Shown here: piece by piece, positions 41,829 through 49,656 of the stretch
Position numbering within the stretch: position 1 is the stretch's first letter
Layout of the letters: each line of letters begins with the position of its first letter
Assembly: GCF_001570425.1 (NCBI RefSeq)
Contig: NZ_BCSX01000047.1
Span: forward strand, 1 to 64,000
Length of the DNA stretch: 64,000 nt
Reading direction: 5' to 3'
DNA from: Mycolicibacterium brisbanense
Lineage (GTDB): Bacteria; Actinomycetota; Actinomycetes; Mycobacteriales; Mycobacteriaceae
Made by a program: the position numbers and the translations under genes
The notes under the pieces: generated by a model
The model's input: only the letters and a program-made list of their open reading frames with translations
The model's database searches: none
What the model was told of the DNA's origin: nothing

Positions 41829-42596
41829 ATGGCCATCCGTGAGTCGCAGGCCCGCCGGTCCGAGATCGTCCGACTGGCCAGGTCGATCGGGTTGGCCAGT
41901 GTGGAAGAGCTCTCGGCGCAGTTCGGGGTGACCGCCTCGACCATCCGGCGCGACCTCAGCCAGCTGACCGCGCAAGGCCTGATCGCACGTACCTACGGCG
42001 GGGCGATCGCGCTGGACCAGCAACCCGAATCCTCGCTGCGGCAGCGGGCATTGGAGGGATTCGACGCCAAGCGCGCGATCGCCCGGTGGGCCGCCGACCA
42101 GGTGCAGCCGGGTGAGACCATCCTGCTCGACGCCGGAACCACGGTGGGCGCGATGGGCCAGTTCCTCACCGATGTCCGCGATCTCGTCGTGGTCGCGGCC
42201 GGACTGACGGTGCTCGAAGCGCTCGCCGACGCCGACGACATCCGCGTCGAGTGCATCGGCGGCACGATGCGCCATATCAGTCAGGGCTTCATCGGTCCGC
42301 TCGCCGAGGCCACGTTGCAGCGGCTGACGTTCGACCGCGCGTTCCTCGGCGCCGACGCCGTCACTGCGGAACTCGGCATCTGCGAGGCAGAGCTGGTGCA
42401 GACGCGGCTCAAGGAGATCATGATCGAGCGGGCCGACCAGGTGTACGTGTTGGCCCACGCCGAGAAGCTCGGCCACCGCCCGTTTCACGCGTGGGCGCCG
42501 ATCCCGCCTGGGGCCACCTTGGTCACCGACAGTGCGGCCACCGATGAACAGGTCGCGCCGTTCGAGGACGTGGGAATCACCGTCGTCCGCGTGTAG
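41829..42596 (+). CDS. DeoR/GlpR-family transcriptional regulator
   Basis: 255 aa. N-terminal HTH (SVEELSAQFGVTASTIRRDL) and the family motif ARTYGGAI, then the sugar-phosphate sensor domain with LLDAGTTVGAMGQFL and AFLGADAVTAELGI. Last gene of the acid-sugar operon (12-bp gap), so probably its local repressor, responding to a phosphorylated intermediate. Candidate operators are the TTGCGC repeats at 36217-36257. Confidence 0.92.
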   Translation: MAIRESQARRSEIVRLARSIGLASVEELSAQFGVTASTIRRDLSQLTAQGLIARTYGGAIALDQQPESSLRQRALEGFDAKRAIARWAADQVQPGETILLDAGTTVGAMGQFLTDVRDLVVVAAGLTVLEALADADDIRVECIGGTMRHISQGFIGPLAEATLQRLTFDRAFLGADAVTAELGICEAELVQTRLKEIMIERADQVYVLAHAEKLGHRPFHAWAPIPPGATLVTDSAATDEQVAPFEDVGITVVRV

Positions 42597-42603
42597 TACT
42601 CGC

Positions 42604-42662
42604 GAATTCGACGAAAACGCCGCAAAAGCGCCGGGCGCCGAGCGACATTTTTTGTCGAACTC
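42604..42662. terminator. Nested hairpins between convergent deoR-like and gatD genes
   Basis: An outer near-perfect repeat (GAATTCGAC at 42604-42612 with GTCGAACTC at 42654-42662) encloses a GC-rich segment. A competing small hairpin CGACA-TTTTT-TGTCG lies at 42643-42657. Its position between two convergent stops and the T-run suit a bidirectional terminator. Confidence 0.5.
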
Positions 42663-42675
42663 GACGCCCTCATGC

Positions 42676-42702
42676 CCGGCAGACACGCACGCTCGCGGTG
42701 CC
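42676..42702. repeat. 27-bp copy of the MITE-like element's right end
   Basis: Identical over 27 bp to 30796-30822, which contains the right terminal inverted repeat of the 189-bp element. Here it is solitary, 7 bp from the gatD stop, again in a convergent spacer. This shows the sequence is dispersed in the genome. Confidence 0.9.
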
Positions 42703-42708
42703 GACGCT

Positions 42709-43425
42709 CTAGGCCCGGCGCGGGGCAGCCAGCCGCTCCTTGCGCAACAGATCGACCTCGGGCAGTTCCAGGGGAGGCAAATCGCCGATCACGCGGGTCA
42801 GCAGATGATCGGCCAGCTCCGGGTTGCGGGCCAGGCACGGCCCGTGCAGATAGGTGGCCACCACGCTGCCCTGCACCGCGCCGTCGTTGCCGTCGCCGGC
42901 CCGGTTGCCCGCGCCTTTGGTGACTGCCGCCAGTGGGCGGGCATCAGGGCCGAGAACCGTTCCGCCGCGGTGATTTTCGAAGCCGGTCAACGGCTGCGTG
43001 AGCCCGTCGAGCAACGGCGTGGACGCCACCTCGCCGATGGTCCTGGCCTCCTGCGGTGACGTCGTGACGTCCAGCAGGCCGACGCCTTCGACGCGTTCGC
43101 CTGCGGAGGTCTCATACCAGTGGCCCAGCACCTGGATCGCCGCGCAGATCGCCAGCACGGGCGCGCCCCGCGAAACCGCTTCCTGCAGACCGGGATACCG
43201 GATCAGGTGCTTGGTGGCCAGGCGCTGTGCGTAGTCCTCGGCACCGCCGAGGGTGTAGAGATCGCACGAGTTGGGCACCGCGTCGGCCAGCGTGATCTCG
43301 ACGATCTCGGCGTCGATGCCGCGCAGCCGAAGCCGCTGCCGCAACACCACCGCATTGCCGCTGTCGCCGTAGGTGCCCATCACGTCGGGAAGCACCAACC
43401 CGATGCTGACCGTTGAGGTGGTCAT
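42709..43425 (-). CDS. gatD: Lipid II isoglutaminyl synthase, glutamine amidotransferase subunit GatD
   Basis: 238-aa class I glutamine amidotransferase of the CobB/CobQ type. Nucleophile Cys is in VLAICAAIQVLGHWYET, with GGAEDYAQRLATKHLI before it and catalytic His in TYLHGPCLARNPELAD. With MurT it converts D-isoglutamate of lipid II into D-isoglutamine (established for the complex). The gene overlaps murT by 4 nt. Corresponds in order to Rv3713. Confidence 0.92.
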   Translation of the reverse strand: MTTSTVSIGLVLPDVMGTYGDSGNAVVLRQRLRLRGIDAEIVEITLADAVPNSCDLYTLGGAEDYAQRLATKHLIRYPGLQEAVSRGAPVLAICAAIQVLGHWYETSAGERVEGVGLLDVTTSPQEARTIGEVASTPLLDGLTQPLTGFENHRGGTVLGPDARPLAAVTKGAGNRAGDGNDGAVQGSVVATYLHGPCLARNPELADHLLTRVIGDLPPLELPEVDLLRKERLAAPRRA

Positions 43426-44642
43426 GAGATCCGCCGATTCAGTTGCAGGAACGCGGTGTAGTTGGCGATGACCTCGACATGCCCGGGCGGGCAGGAATCG
43501 ATCGCGGCGACGGTGTCGTGCACGAGGGTGTGCTCGACGCCCGCGTAGCCCAGTCGCACCGCGAGGTCGGTACCGCGCTCACCGGCCGCGACCACTTGGG
43601 TGTGGGCGAAATGTTCGAAGGTCACGTCCCACAACCACGACAGGTCCTCACCATCGGGAACTTGCCCGTTGACGGCGATCACCACACCCGCGCCGTGTTT
43701 GTCCACCATCGACAGCGCCTCCTGCCATCCGGCCGGGTTCTTGGCCAGCAGGATCCGCGCGGTGTGCGAGCCGATCTGCACCGTGCGGTATCGCCCGGCC
43801 ACCTCGTCGACGCCGGAGACCGCGGCCACCGCGGCAGCCGGGTCGGCGCCCAATGCGACAGCCGCAGCGACGGCTTGGGTGGCGTTGCCGCGGTTGACCG
43901 CCCCCGGCAGCGCCAGCGTCATCGGCAGCACCAGCCCGTCGGGGCCGTAGATGTGGGTGTCGTCGAACCACCATTGCGGGCTGGGGCGCTTGAAGTCGGT
44001 TCCGGTGGAGTACCAACCCGTGCTGTCGCGCACGATGATCTCGCCGGAGCGTGGGCAGCTGACCGAGTCGCCGGCCCAGCTGCCGCCGGCGGCCACCCAC
44101 ACCACGTTCGGGCTGTCGTAGGCAGCCGAGGTCATCAGGACGTCATCGCAGTTGGCCACGATCACCGCGCCGGGGTGCCGGGCCAGGCCGCCGCGCAGCG
44201 TGCGTTCGATGTGGTTGATCTCACCGACCCGGTCCAGCTGGTCGCGAGACAGGTTGAGCAGCACGATCACCGACGGGTCCACGGCATCCGATACGTGGGG
44301 GACGTGCATCTCGTCGACTTCCAGGGCCGCCAACGACGCGGATCGTGCCCCGGCCAGCGCGGCCACCAGCCCGGCGTCCATGTTGGCGCCTTCTGAGTTA
44401 CTGGCCACCGGGCCCACCGTGGCCAGCGCCGCCGCGGTCATCCGCGTGGTGGTCGACTTGCCGTTGGTGCCGGTCACCACGACAGTGCGACGGCCTTGTC
44501 CCAGCTGGCTCAGGATCGACCGATCCAGCGTCATCGCGACCAGGCCGCCGATCATTGCGCCTGCGCCGCGACCGGTCACCCGCGACGCCCAGCGTGCGGA
44601 TGCTCCGGCCGCGAGTGCGGCACGTCCGCGCAGGGTCAGCAT
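43422..44642 (-). CDS. murT: Lipid II isoglutaminyl synthase, Mur ligase-like subunit MurT
   Basis: 406 aa. P-loop VTGTNGKSTTTRM (about 56-68), central Mur ligase domain (NLSRDQLDRVGEI, ALPGAVNRGNATQAVAAA) and C-terminal DUF1727 domain (GAGVVIAVNGQVPDGEDLSW). Activates the alpha-carboxylate of D-Glu in lipid II for amidation by GatD. The Cys4 zinc-ribbon found in firmicute MurT is degraded: the insertion reads SCPRSGE and WYSTGTDFKRP, lacking most cysteines. The ATG at 44642 matches the family N-terminus; the frame stays open upstream but antiparallel to the exonuclease gene. Confidence 0.92.
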   Translation of the reverse strand: MLTLRGRAALAAGASARWASRVTGRGAGAMIGGLVAMTLDRSILSQLGQGRRTVVVTGTNGKSTTTRMTAAALATVGPVASNSEGANMDAGLVAALAGARSASLAALEVDEMHVPHVSDAVDPSVIVLLNLSRDQLDRVGEINHIERTLRGGLARHPGAVIVANCDDVLMTSAAYDSPNVVWVAAGGSWAGDSVSCPRSGEIIVRDSTGWYSTGTDFKRPSPQWWFDDTHIYGPDGLVLPMTLALPGAVNRGNATQAVAAAVALGADPAAAVAAVSGVDEVAGRYRTVQIGSHTARILLAKNPAGWQEALSMVDKHGAGVVIAVNGQVPDGEDLSWLWDVTFEHFAHTQVVAAGERGTDLAVRLGYAGVEHTLVHDTVAAIDSCPPGHVEVIANYTAFLQLNRRIS

Positions 44643-44741
44643 TCCGGCGATTTTAGGTGCACGGCACGCTGGACCGCTGAGCGAGGCGCCGCGCGGCGCG
44701 CCAATCGGACTCTGTCGGACATGCGTGCCATCCTGGCGACT

Positions 44742-45755
44742 ATGAGCACCGCACCGCCGTTGACGGCCCGCCCGTCGTGGGGCCGACCGGCTGCCGAGCC
44801 GGGCGCGGGCTGGGCCGTCGTCGACGTCGAGACCTCGGGCTTTCGGCCCGGGCAGGCCCGCATCGTGAGCGTGGCCGCGCTGGCGGTCGGCGATGACGGC
44901 AGTGTCGAGCACAGCGTCGCCAGCCTGCTCAATCCGGGTGTCGATCCGGGCCCCACGCACGTGCACGGGCTCACCGCGGAGATGCTGGAAGGCCAGCCGA
45001 CCTTCGGAGACGTCGTCGATCAGCTCATCGACGTGCTGCGCGGGCGCACGCTGGTGGCCCACAACGTGGGTTTCGACTACGGCTTCCTGACCGCCGAGGC
45101 CGAGTTGGTCGGCGCCGAGCTGCCCATCGACTCGGTGATGTGCACCGTCGAGTTGGCGCGCAGGCTGGAACTGGGCACGGAGAACCTGCGGCTGGAGACA
45201 CTGGCCGCGCACTGGGGCGTCAGCCAGATGCGCCCGCACGACGCGCTCGACGATGCCCAGGTGCTGGCGCAGATCCTCAAGCCGACCCTGGCCCGCGCCC
45301 GCGACCGCAAGGTGTGGCTGCCGCTGCGCGAGGTCGGCCGCAAGCGCTGGCCCAACGGCCAGGTCACGCATGACGAGCTGCGGCCGTTGAAGGTGCTGGC
45401 GTCGCGGCTGCCGTGTCCGTACGCCAACCCCGGGGCTTATGTGCCCGGCCGGCCGCTGGTGCAGGGCATGCGGGTCGCGCTGTCGGCGGAGATGACGCGC
45501 ACGCACGAGGAGGTCATCGAGCGCATCCTCGATGCCGGCCTGGCCTACACCGATGCCGTCGATCAGCAGACCTCGTTGGTGATCTGCAACGAGACCGCAC
45601 CGGATCAGGGCAAGGGATACCAGGCTCGTGAGCTGGGAGTGCCACTGGTCGCCGACGGGGAGTTCATGACCCTCATCGGTCACGTCGTGGGTGGGGCCGA
45701 CGTCGAGGAGTTCGTCGACAGCCCGCCCGACGGCGACCAGTTCACGTTGTTCTAG
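44742..45755 (+). CDS. DnaQ-like 3'-5' exonuclease with C-terminal BRCT-like domain
   Basis: 337 aa. DEDDh exonuclease domain: motif I VVDVETSG (Asp and Glu), motif II HNVGFDYGFL, motif III PHDALDDAQ. A C-terminal segment (about 250-325; GMRVALSAEMTRTHEEVIER, then TSLVICNE) has the BRCT pattern. Corresponds to Rv3711c, annotated as polymerase III epsilon subunit; proofreading in mycobacteria is mainly by the DnaE1 PHP domain, so an accessory repair role is likelier. The ATG at 44742 is chosen; an ATG seven codons upstream is possible. Its stop overlaps the convergent gene's stop within CTAG. Confidence 0.9.
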   Translation: MSTAPPLTARPSWGRPAAEPGAGWAVVDVETSGFRPGQARIVSVAALAVGDDGSVEHSVASLLNPGVDPGPTHVHGLTAEMLEGQPTFGDVVDQLIDVLRGRTLVAHNVGFDYGFLTAEAELVGAELPIDSVMCTVELARRLELGTENLRLETLAAHWGVSQMRPHDALDDAQVLAQILKPTLARARDRKVWLPLREVGRKRWPNGQVTHDELRPLKVLASRLPCPYANPGAYVPGRPLVQGMRVALSAEMTRTHEEVIERILDAGLAYTDAVDQQTSLVICNETAPDQGKGYQARELGVPLVADGEFMTLIGHVVGGADVEEFVDSPPDGDQFTLF

Positions 45756-46138
45756 CTCAGCGCCTTGGCCTTGAGAGCCTCGTACTCGGCCTGGTTGATG
45801 GTTCCCGCGTCGAGCAGTGCCTTGGCGTCGGCGATCTCCTGGGCAGGTGTGCGTCCGGCCGCCTCGCGGATATAGGCGTCGGTCTCCTGCTTGGCGGCAG
45901 CGGCGGCCGTGGCCGCGCGCTGAGCCATCCCCTTGCCCCGGACGATCAGGTAGACGAACGCCGTGAGCCAGGGGAACACGATCAGGAAGATCACCCAGAC
46001 CGCCTTGATCCAGCCGGAGGTCTCATGATCGCGCCAGAACAGGTCTCCCAGGATCTGGAACAGCACCAGCAAATATGCAATCCACGCGAAGATGATCAGG
46101 AAGTGCCAGAGAAAGTCCCACGATGATCCCCAGTCCAT
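45752..46138 (-). CDS. Small membrane protein with PLDc_N-like region and SHOCT domain
   Basis: 128 aa. Two membrane segments (about 8-30 and 42-65: FLWHFLIIFAWIAYLLVLFQ; AVWVIFLIVFPWLTAFVYLI) are followed by an Ala-rich linker. The C-terminal SHOCT motif is TPAQEIADAKALLDAGTINQ, then AEYEALKAKAL. The ATG at 46138 has AGGAGCC a few bases upstream. SHOCT modules mediate oligomerisation or binding to partners; no specific role is known. It lies about 50 bp downstream of leuA on the same strand. Confidence 0.85.
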   Translation of the reverse strand: MDWGSSWDFLWHFLIIFAWIAYLLVLFQILGDLFWRDHETSGWIKAVWVIFLIVFPWLTAFVYLIVRGKGMAQRAATAAAAAKQETDAYIREAAGRTPAQEIADAKALLDAGTINQAEYEALKAKALS

Positions 46139-46188
46139 GGGTGGCTCCTTGAATTGTCGGATGCGTAGCTGGTCTACGCTTCCGTCAG

Positions 46189-47997
46189 TTAACCACGCGC
46201 GGCACGGTTCACGGCGGACACGACGGCCCGAAGTGATGCAGTCGTGATCGACGTCGCGATACCGACGCCCCACACGGTCTTGCCGCCGATCGACACCTCC
46301 ACGTAGGCCGCGGCCTGCGCTTCCTCGCCGGAGGACATGGCGTGCTCGGAATAGTCGAGCACGTTGATGTCGTAACCGACGGCGCCCAGGGCGTCGACGA
46401 ACGCCGCCAGCGGACCGTTGCCCGCGCCGACGATCTCGCGTTCCACGCCGTCGATCTTCACGATCGCGGTGATGGTGTCAGTGCCGCCGTCGACCTCCGA
46501 CGCGACGACCTTCTGCCGCATCCGCTCCAGCGGCGTGATCGGGGCCAGGTACTCGTCGGAGAAGACGTCCCACATCTCCTTGGGCGACACTTCGCCGCCC
46601 TCGCCGTCGGTGATCTTCTGGACCGCCTGGGAGAACTCGATCTGCAGCCGGCGCGGCAGCACCAGCCCGTGATCGGCCTTCATGATGTAGGCGACGCCGC
46701 CCTTGCCGGACTGCGAGTTGACCCGGATGACGGCCTCATAGGTGCGGCCGACGTCCTTCGGGTCGATCGGCAGATACGGCACCTGCCACAGGATGTCGTC
46801 GACATCCTGGTCGGCGGCGTCCGCATCGACCTTCATCTGGTCCAGGCCCTTGTTGATGGCGTCCTGGTGGCTGCCCGAGAACGCCGTGTACACCAGATCG
46901 CCGCCGTAGGGGTGACGCTCGTGCACGGGCAGCTGGTTGCAGTACTCCACGGTGCGGCGGATCTCGTCGATGTTGGAGAAGTCGATCTGCGGGTCCACGC
47001 CACGGGAGAACATGTTCATGCCCAGCGTCACCAGGCACACGTTGCCTGTGCGCTCACCATTGCCGAACAGGCAGCCCTCGATCCGGTCGGCACCGGCCTG
47101 GTAGCCCAATTCGGCTGCGGCGACGGCGGTTCCGCGATCGTTGTGCGGGTGCAGGCTCAGGATGATCGAGTCGCGCGGAGTCAGATGGCGGTTCATCCAC
47201 TCGATCGAATCGGCGTAGACGTTGGGGGTGGCCATCTCGACCGTGGCGGGCAGGTTGACGATCAGCGGCCATTCCGGCGTCGGCTGGACCACCTCGGCGA
47301 CCGCATTGCAGACGTCGACCGCGTACTCCAGCTCGGTGCCGGTGTAGGACTCCGGTGAGTATTCGAACCGCCACAGCGTGCCGGGGTACTTCTTGGCTTC
47401 CTCGACGCACATGCGCGCGCCGTCGGTGGCGATCTTCTTGACGGCCTCGCGGTCGGCGCGGAACACCACGCGGCGCTGCAGGATCGAGGTGGAGTTGTAG
47501 AAGTGCACGATGACGCGAGGCGCTCCGGCGCAGGCCTCGAAGGTGCGCTCGATCAGCTCGGGCCGGCACTGCGTCAGCACCTGGATGGTCACGTCGTCGG
47601 GTATGGCGCCCTGTTCGATGATCTCGCGGACGAAGTCGTAGTCCGTCTGGCTCGCCGACGGGAAGCCGACCTCGATCTCCTTGTAGCCCATGCGGACCAG
47701 CAGATCGAACATCCGGCGCTTGCGCTCGGGGCTCATCGGATCGATCAGGGCCTGGTTGCCGTCGCGCAGGTCGACCGCGCACCACATGGGGGCGTGCTCG
47801 ATCACCTTGTCCGGCCAGGTGCGGTCCGGCAGGGTCACATTCTCGACCTCAGCGGCGAACGTGCGGTACCGATTGACGGGCATCGACGATGCACGCTGGG
47901 TGTTCCAGGAGGGCTGGCCGTCGCGGCGCGGGCCGGCGGGGGTGTTGATGGCGCGTACCGAACTGTAAGCGTCGACAGAGGTTTCTTGCGTGGTCAT
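46189..47997 (-). CDS. leuA: 2-isopropylmalate synthase
   Basis: 602 aa; first committed step of leucine synthesis, condensing acetyl-CoA with 2-oxoisovalerate. Catalytic TIM barrel with CAVDLRDGNQALIDPMSPER (about 72-91), GYKEIEVGFPSASQTDYDF, and metal ligands in SLHPHNDRGTAVAAAELG. The C-terminal leucine-binding regulatory domain includes GAGNGPLAAFVDAL. The variable tandem repeats of M. tuberculosis leuA are not apparent. Preceded by an attenuator with its own leader peptide, so it is likely regulated by leucyl-tRNA supply as well as by feedback inhibition. Confidence 0.96.
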   Translation of the reverse strand: MTTQETSVDAYSSVRAINTPAGPRRDGQPSWNTQRASSMPVNRYRTFAAEVENVTLPDRTWPDKVIEHAPMWCAVDLRDGNQALIDPMSPERKRRMFDLLVRMGYKEIEVGFPSASQTDYDFVREIIEQGAIPDDVTIQVLTQCRPELIERTFEACAGAPRVIVHFYNSTSILQRRVVFRADREAVKKIATDGARMCVEEAKKYPGTLWRFEYSPESYTGTELEYAVDVCNAVAEVVQPTPEWPLIVNLPATVEMATPNVYADSIEWMNRHLTPRDSIILSLHPHNDRGTAVAAAELGYQAGADRIEGCLFGNGERTGNVCLVTLGMNMFSRGVDPQIDFSNIDEIRRTVEYCNQLPVHERHPYGGDLVYTAFSGSHQDAINKGLDQMKVDADAADQDVDDILWQVPYLPIDPKDVGRTYEAVIRVNSQSGKGGVAYIMKADHGLVLPRRLQIEFSQAVQKITDGEGGEVSPKEMWDVFSDEYLAPITPLERMRQKVVASEVDGGTDTITAIVKIDGVEREIVGAGNGPLAAFVDALGAVGYDINVLDYSEHAMSSGEEAQAAAYVEVSIGGKTVWGVGIATSITTASLRAVVSAVNRAARG

Positions 47998-48040
47998 GAT
48001 GGTTGCTCCGGGTCGATGGGGATTCAGACCGGCGCATCGC

Positions 48041-48085
48041 GAAAACCCGCGACGGGAGGCCAGTCTGGATCAGACCCCGTCGCGG
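48041..48085 (-). terminator. Intrinsic terminator of the leuA attenuator
   Basis: The 10-bp arms 48047-48056 and 48076-48085 are perfect complements. On the minus strand the stem is followed by GTTTTC, a short U-run. The upstream arm lies in the last codons of the leader peptide, so a ribosome stalled on the Leu codons would mask it and permit readthrough to leuA. Confidence 0.65.
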
Positions 48086-48120
48086 CGTCCGAGAAGGAGC
48101 ACCCGCTGCACAGTCAACAT
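48070..48120 (-). CDS. leuA leader peptide (Leu-codon attenuation)
   Basis: 16-residue reading frame MLTVQRVLLLGRRDGV ending in TGA. It has one Leu codon at position 2 and three consecutive Leu codons (CTC CTT CTC) at positions 8-10. It precedes leuA by about 70 bp and overlaps a terminator stem. A promoter lies immediately upstream with the start codon at or within a base or two of the predicted transcription start, so the leader would be translated from a leaderless mRNA. Confidence 0.75.
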   Translation of the reverse strand: MLTVQRVLLLGRRDGV

Positions 48121-48128
48121 CACCGCTG

Positions 48129-48158
48129 ACTGTACTCCGCGTCCCGGTCCGGGCCCAA
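48129..48158 (-). promoter_or_regulatory. Predicted leuA promoter
   Basis: On the minus strand: TTGGGC (48158-48153), 18-nt spacer, TACAGT (48134-48129). Transcription would begin near 48122-48120, at the leader peptide's GTG/ATG. No Shine-Dalgarno is needed for such leaderless initiation, which is common in mycobacteria. Confidence 0.6.
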
Positions 48159-48323
48159 ACCCGAGGGTGCGAAGCCGTCCTCCGATCGGGGGACGGCACA
48201 TTCAGCCGGCACATCCTCCAGTCGCTCGACAGACCCGGGCGGCGTTGCGCGGCATTCTTGTCTCAACGGCGAAACAAAGCCGAAGAAGCAATCGAAATAG
48301 CCACTGCTGCAAAGGAATTCGAC

Positions 48324-48551
48324 ATGATCACCACCAAGAGCATCGTCCGGTTCGCCGCCCTGCCGATCCTCTCCGCCGGGGCCATCGGCGCGGCCGCGCT
48401 CGGCCTGGCCGGCACCGCGTCCGCACAGGGCCCCACCGGCCCGGGGCACGTGTACAGCCCCGACACCTACGCCACCCCGGCACCGGATGTCATGCCGGGC
48501 TGGCACAACCACCACGGCGCCTGGCGCATCACCGACCTGCAGAACCAGTAA
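48324..48551 (+). CDS. Small secreted protein of unknown function
   Basis: 75 aa. A clear signal peptide (about residues 1-35, KSIVRFAALPILSAGAIGAA... cleaved after ASA) precedes a 40-residue mature peptide rich in Gly, Pro, His and Trp (HVYSPDTYATPAPDVMPGWH). AAAGGA lies 7 nt before the ATG. No cysteines. Similar tiny exported proteins are frequent in mycobacteria; function unknown. Followed by a terminator hairpin. Confidence 0.75.
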   Translation: MITTKSIVRFAALPILSAGAIGAAALGLAGTASAQGPTGPGHVYSPDTYATPAPDVMPGWHNHHGAWRITDLQNQ

Positions 48552-48558
48552 TGCCGCA

Positions 48559-48586
48559 GAGGCCATCCCCGAAAAGGGATGGCCTC
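48559..48586. terminator. Bidirectional terminator hairpin
   Basis: GAGGCCATCCC (48559-48569) and its exact complement (48576-48586) enclose the loop CGAAAA. It sits between the convergent small secreted protein gene and the hydratase-accessory gene. Confidence 0.75.
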
Positions 48587-48601
48587 ATGCGTGTGTGGGG
48601 C

Positions 48602-48943
48602 TCAGGCCTCGAGCCTGGCCCGCACCGCGTCGAGTCGTTGCCGCAACTCGGTCTCGTCGATGACCCCGCGCACCAACAGCGAGTGCGCCAGCGACACCAG
48701 TTGATTCTCGGGATAGGGCAGGTCCGCATAGAGCGTCGCCGAGAGCTCGTCTTCCTCGTCGCGACGCTCCTTGAAGCTGAGTCTGCTTGTGCCGCAAGCG
48801 GAATGGTCGAGGGCGTCACAGAGGCCGTCGAGGCTGGTCTTCCATGGCGGCACGGGATTCTCGACCCCGTACTTGGCGGCCATCCGCGGCCACACCTGGT
48901 TGCGTTCGACGATGGTCTTCAGCGTCGAGATGTCGTCAGCCAT
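48602..48943 (-). CDS. Nitrile hydratase/thiocyanate hydrolase accessory or third subunit
   Basis: 113 aa. The C-terminal half (ENQLVSLAHSLLVRGVIDET, then ELRQRLDAVRARL) resembles the helical N-terminal region shared by nitrile hydratase beta subunits and their activator proteins. The N-terminal half contains VWPRMAAKYGVENPVPPWKT. It follows the alpha-type subunit gene after 2 bp, so it is made in step with it. It may be a metallochaperone-like activator or a structural subunit. Confidence 0.72.
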   Translation of the reverse strand: MADDISTLKTIVERNQVWPRMAAKYGVENPVPPWKTSLDGLCDALDHSACGTSRLSFKERRDEEDELSATLYADLPYPENQLVSLAHSLLVRGVIDETELRQRLDAVRARLEA

Positions 48944-48945
48944 CG

Positions 48946-49656
48946 TCACTCCGCCGGGTGGACCGCAGCGCGGGTGTCGACGATCACATTCGTGGTGACG
49001 CCGGGCTTGGGCAGCGCGACGCCGATGAGGCAGTCCCGCGTGACGATCTCGGCGAGCTGATCCTCGTCCCAGCCTTCGGTGCCCTCCGGGCGCATGGGCA
49101 TGACCATGAAGCGATGCTTCTGGTTGGAATCCTCGACGCGGACCTCCACGTCGTCGGGCAGGTACAGGCCGAACTCGGCGAGCACCTGGCGCGGCCACCG
49201 GACCAGACGCCTGCGGTAGTTGGGAGTGCGGTACCACTCGGGTGAATTGCCCAGGATCGGCCGCGGGTAGCACGAGCACAGCGCGCAGACGATGACGTTG
49301 TGCAGGGTCGGGGTGTCTTCGAGGATCTTGAACGCGGTGAAATCGCTCGGAGTGCCGAAACCGGTCGGCTCCAGCCAGTCGACGCCGACGGCTTTGCTCG
49401 CGGCGAGCGCGTCGGTCAGCGCTAGCTGCTTGAACTCCGGGTCCAACCACGCCCGCGCGACCAGGCGGGCGGCCGGTGTCGGGCCGATCTGCTCGGCGAA
49501 CTCGGTGAACCTGCGGTGCTCCTCGGCGGTGAAGATGCCCTTCTCGATGCACAGTTCGCGCAGGGCGATCTCGAGCACTTCGAAGTCGGTGATCTCGTCC
49601 ACCATGGGCTTGACCGTGCGCGCGTGGTCGTGATCATGGTCGTGGTCGTCGCTCAT
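48946..49656 (-). CDS. Metal-binding catalytic subunit, thiocyanate hydrolase/nitrile hydratase alpha type
   Basis: 236 aa. The metal-claw motif VCALCSCYPRPILG (about 123-136) carries the three cysteines, two of which become oxidised in this family; the Tyr after the last Cys is characteristic of cobalt-type enzymes. The N-terminus has a His/Asp repeat (DDHDHDHDHA), possibly for metal loading. Other family residues are LTDALAASKAVGVDWLEPTG and DSNQKHRFMVMPMRPEGTEG. Hydrates nitriles to amides or hydrolyses thiocyanate to carbonyl sulfide and ammonia; sequence and subunit layout favour the latter. Start overlaps the beta-type gene stop (ATGA). Confidence 0.85.
   Translation of the reverse strand: MSDDHDHDHDHARTVKPMVDEITDFEVLEIALRELCIEKGIFTAEEHRRFTEFAEQIGPTPAARLVARAWLDPEFKQLALTDALAASKAVGVDWLEPTGFGTPSDFTAFKILEDTPTLHNVIVCALCSCYPRPILGNSPEWYRTPNYRRRLVRWPRQVLAEFGLYLPDDVEVRVEDSNQKHRFMVMPMRPEGTEGWDEDQLAEIVTRDCLIGVALPKPGVTTNVIVDTRAAVHPAE

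Noticed and set aside
43422..45683. Very long minus-strand frame joining murT to an antisense extension over the exonuclease gene
   Set aside because: Only the part from 44642 down has family similarity; the upstream part is the shadow of the plus-strand DnaQ-like gene, which has full catalytic motifs.
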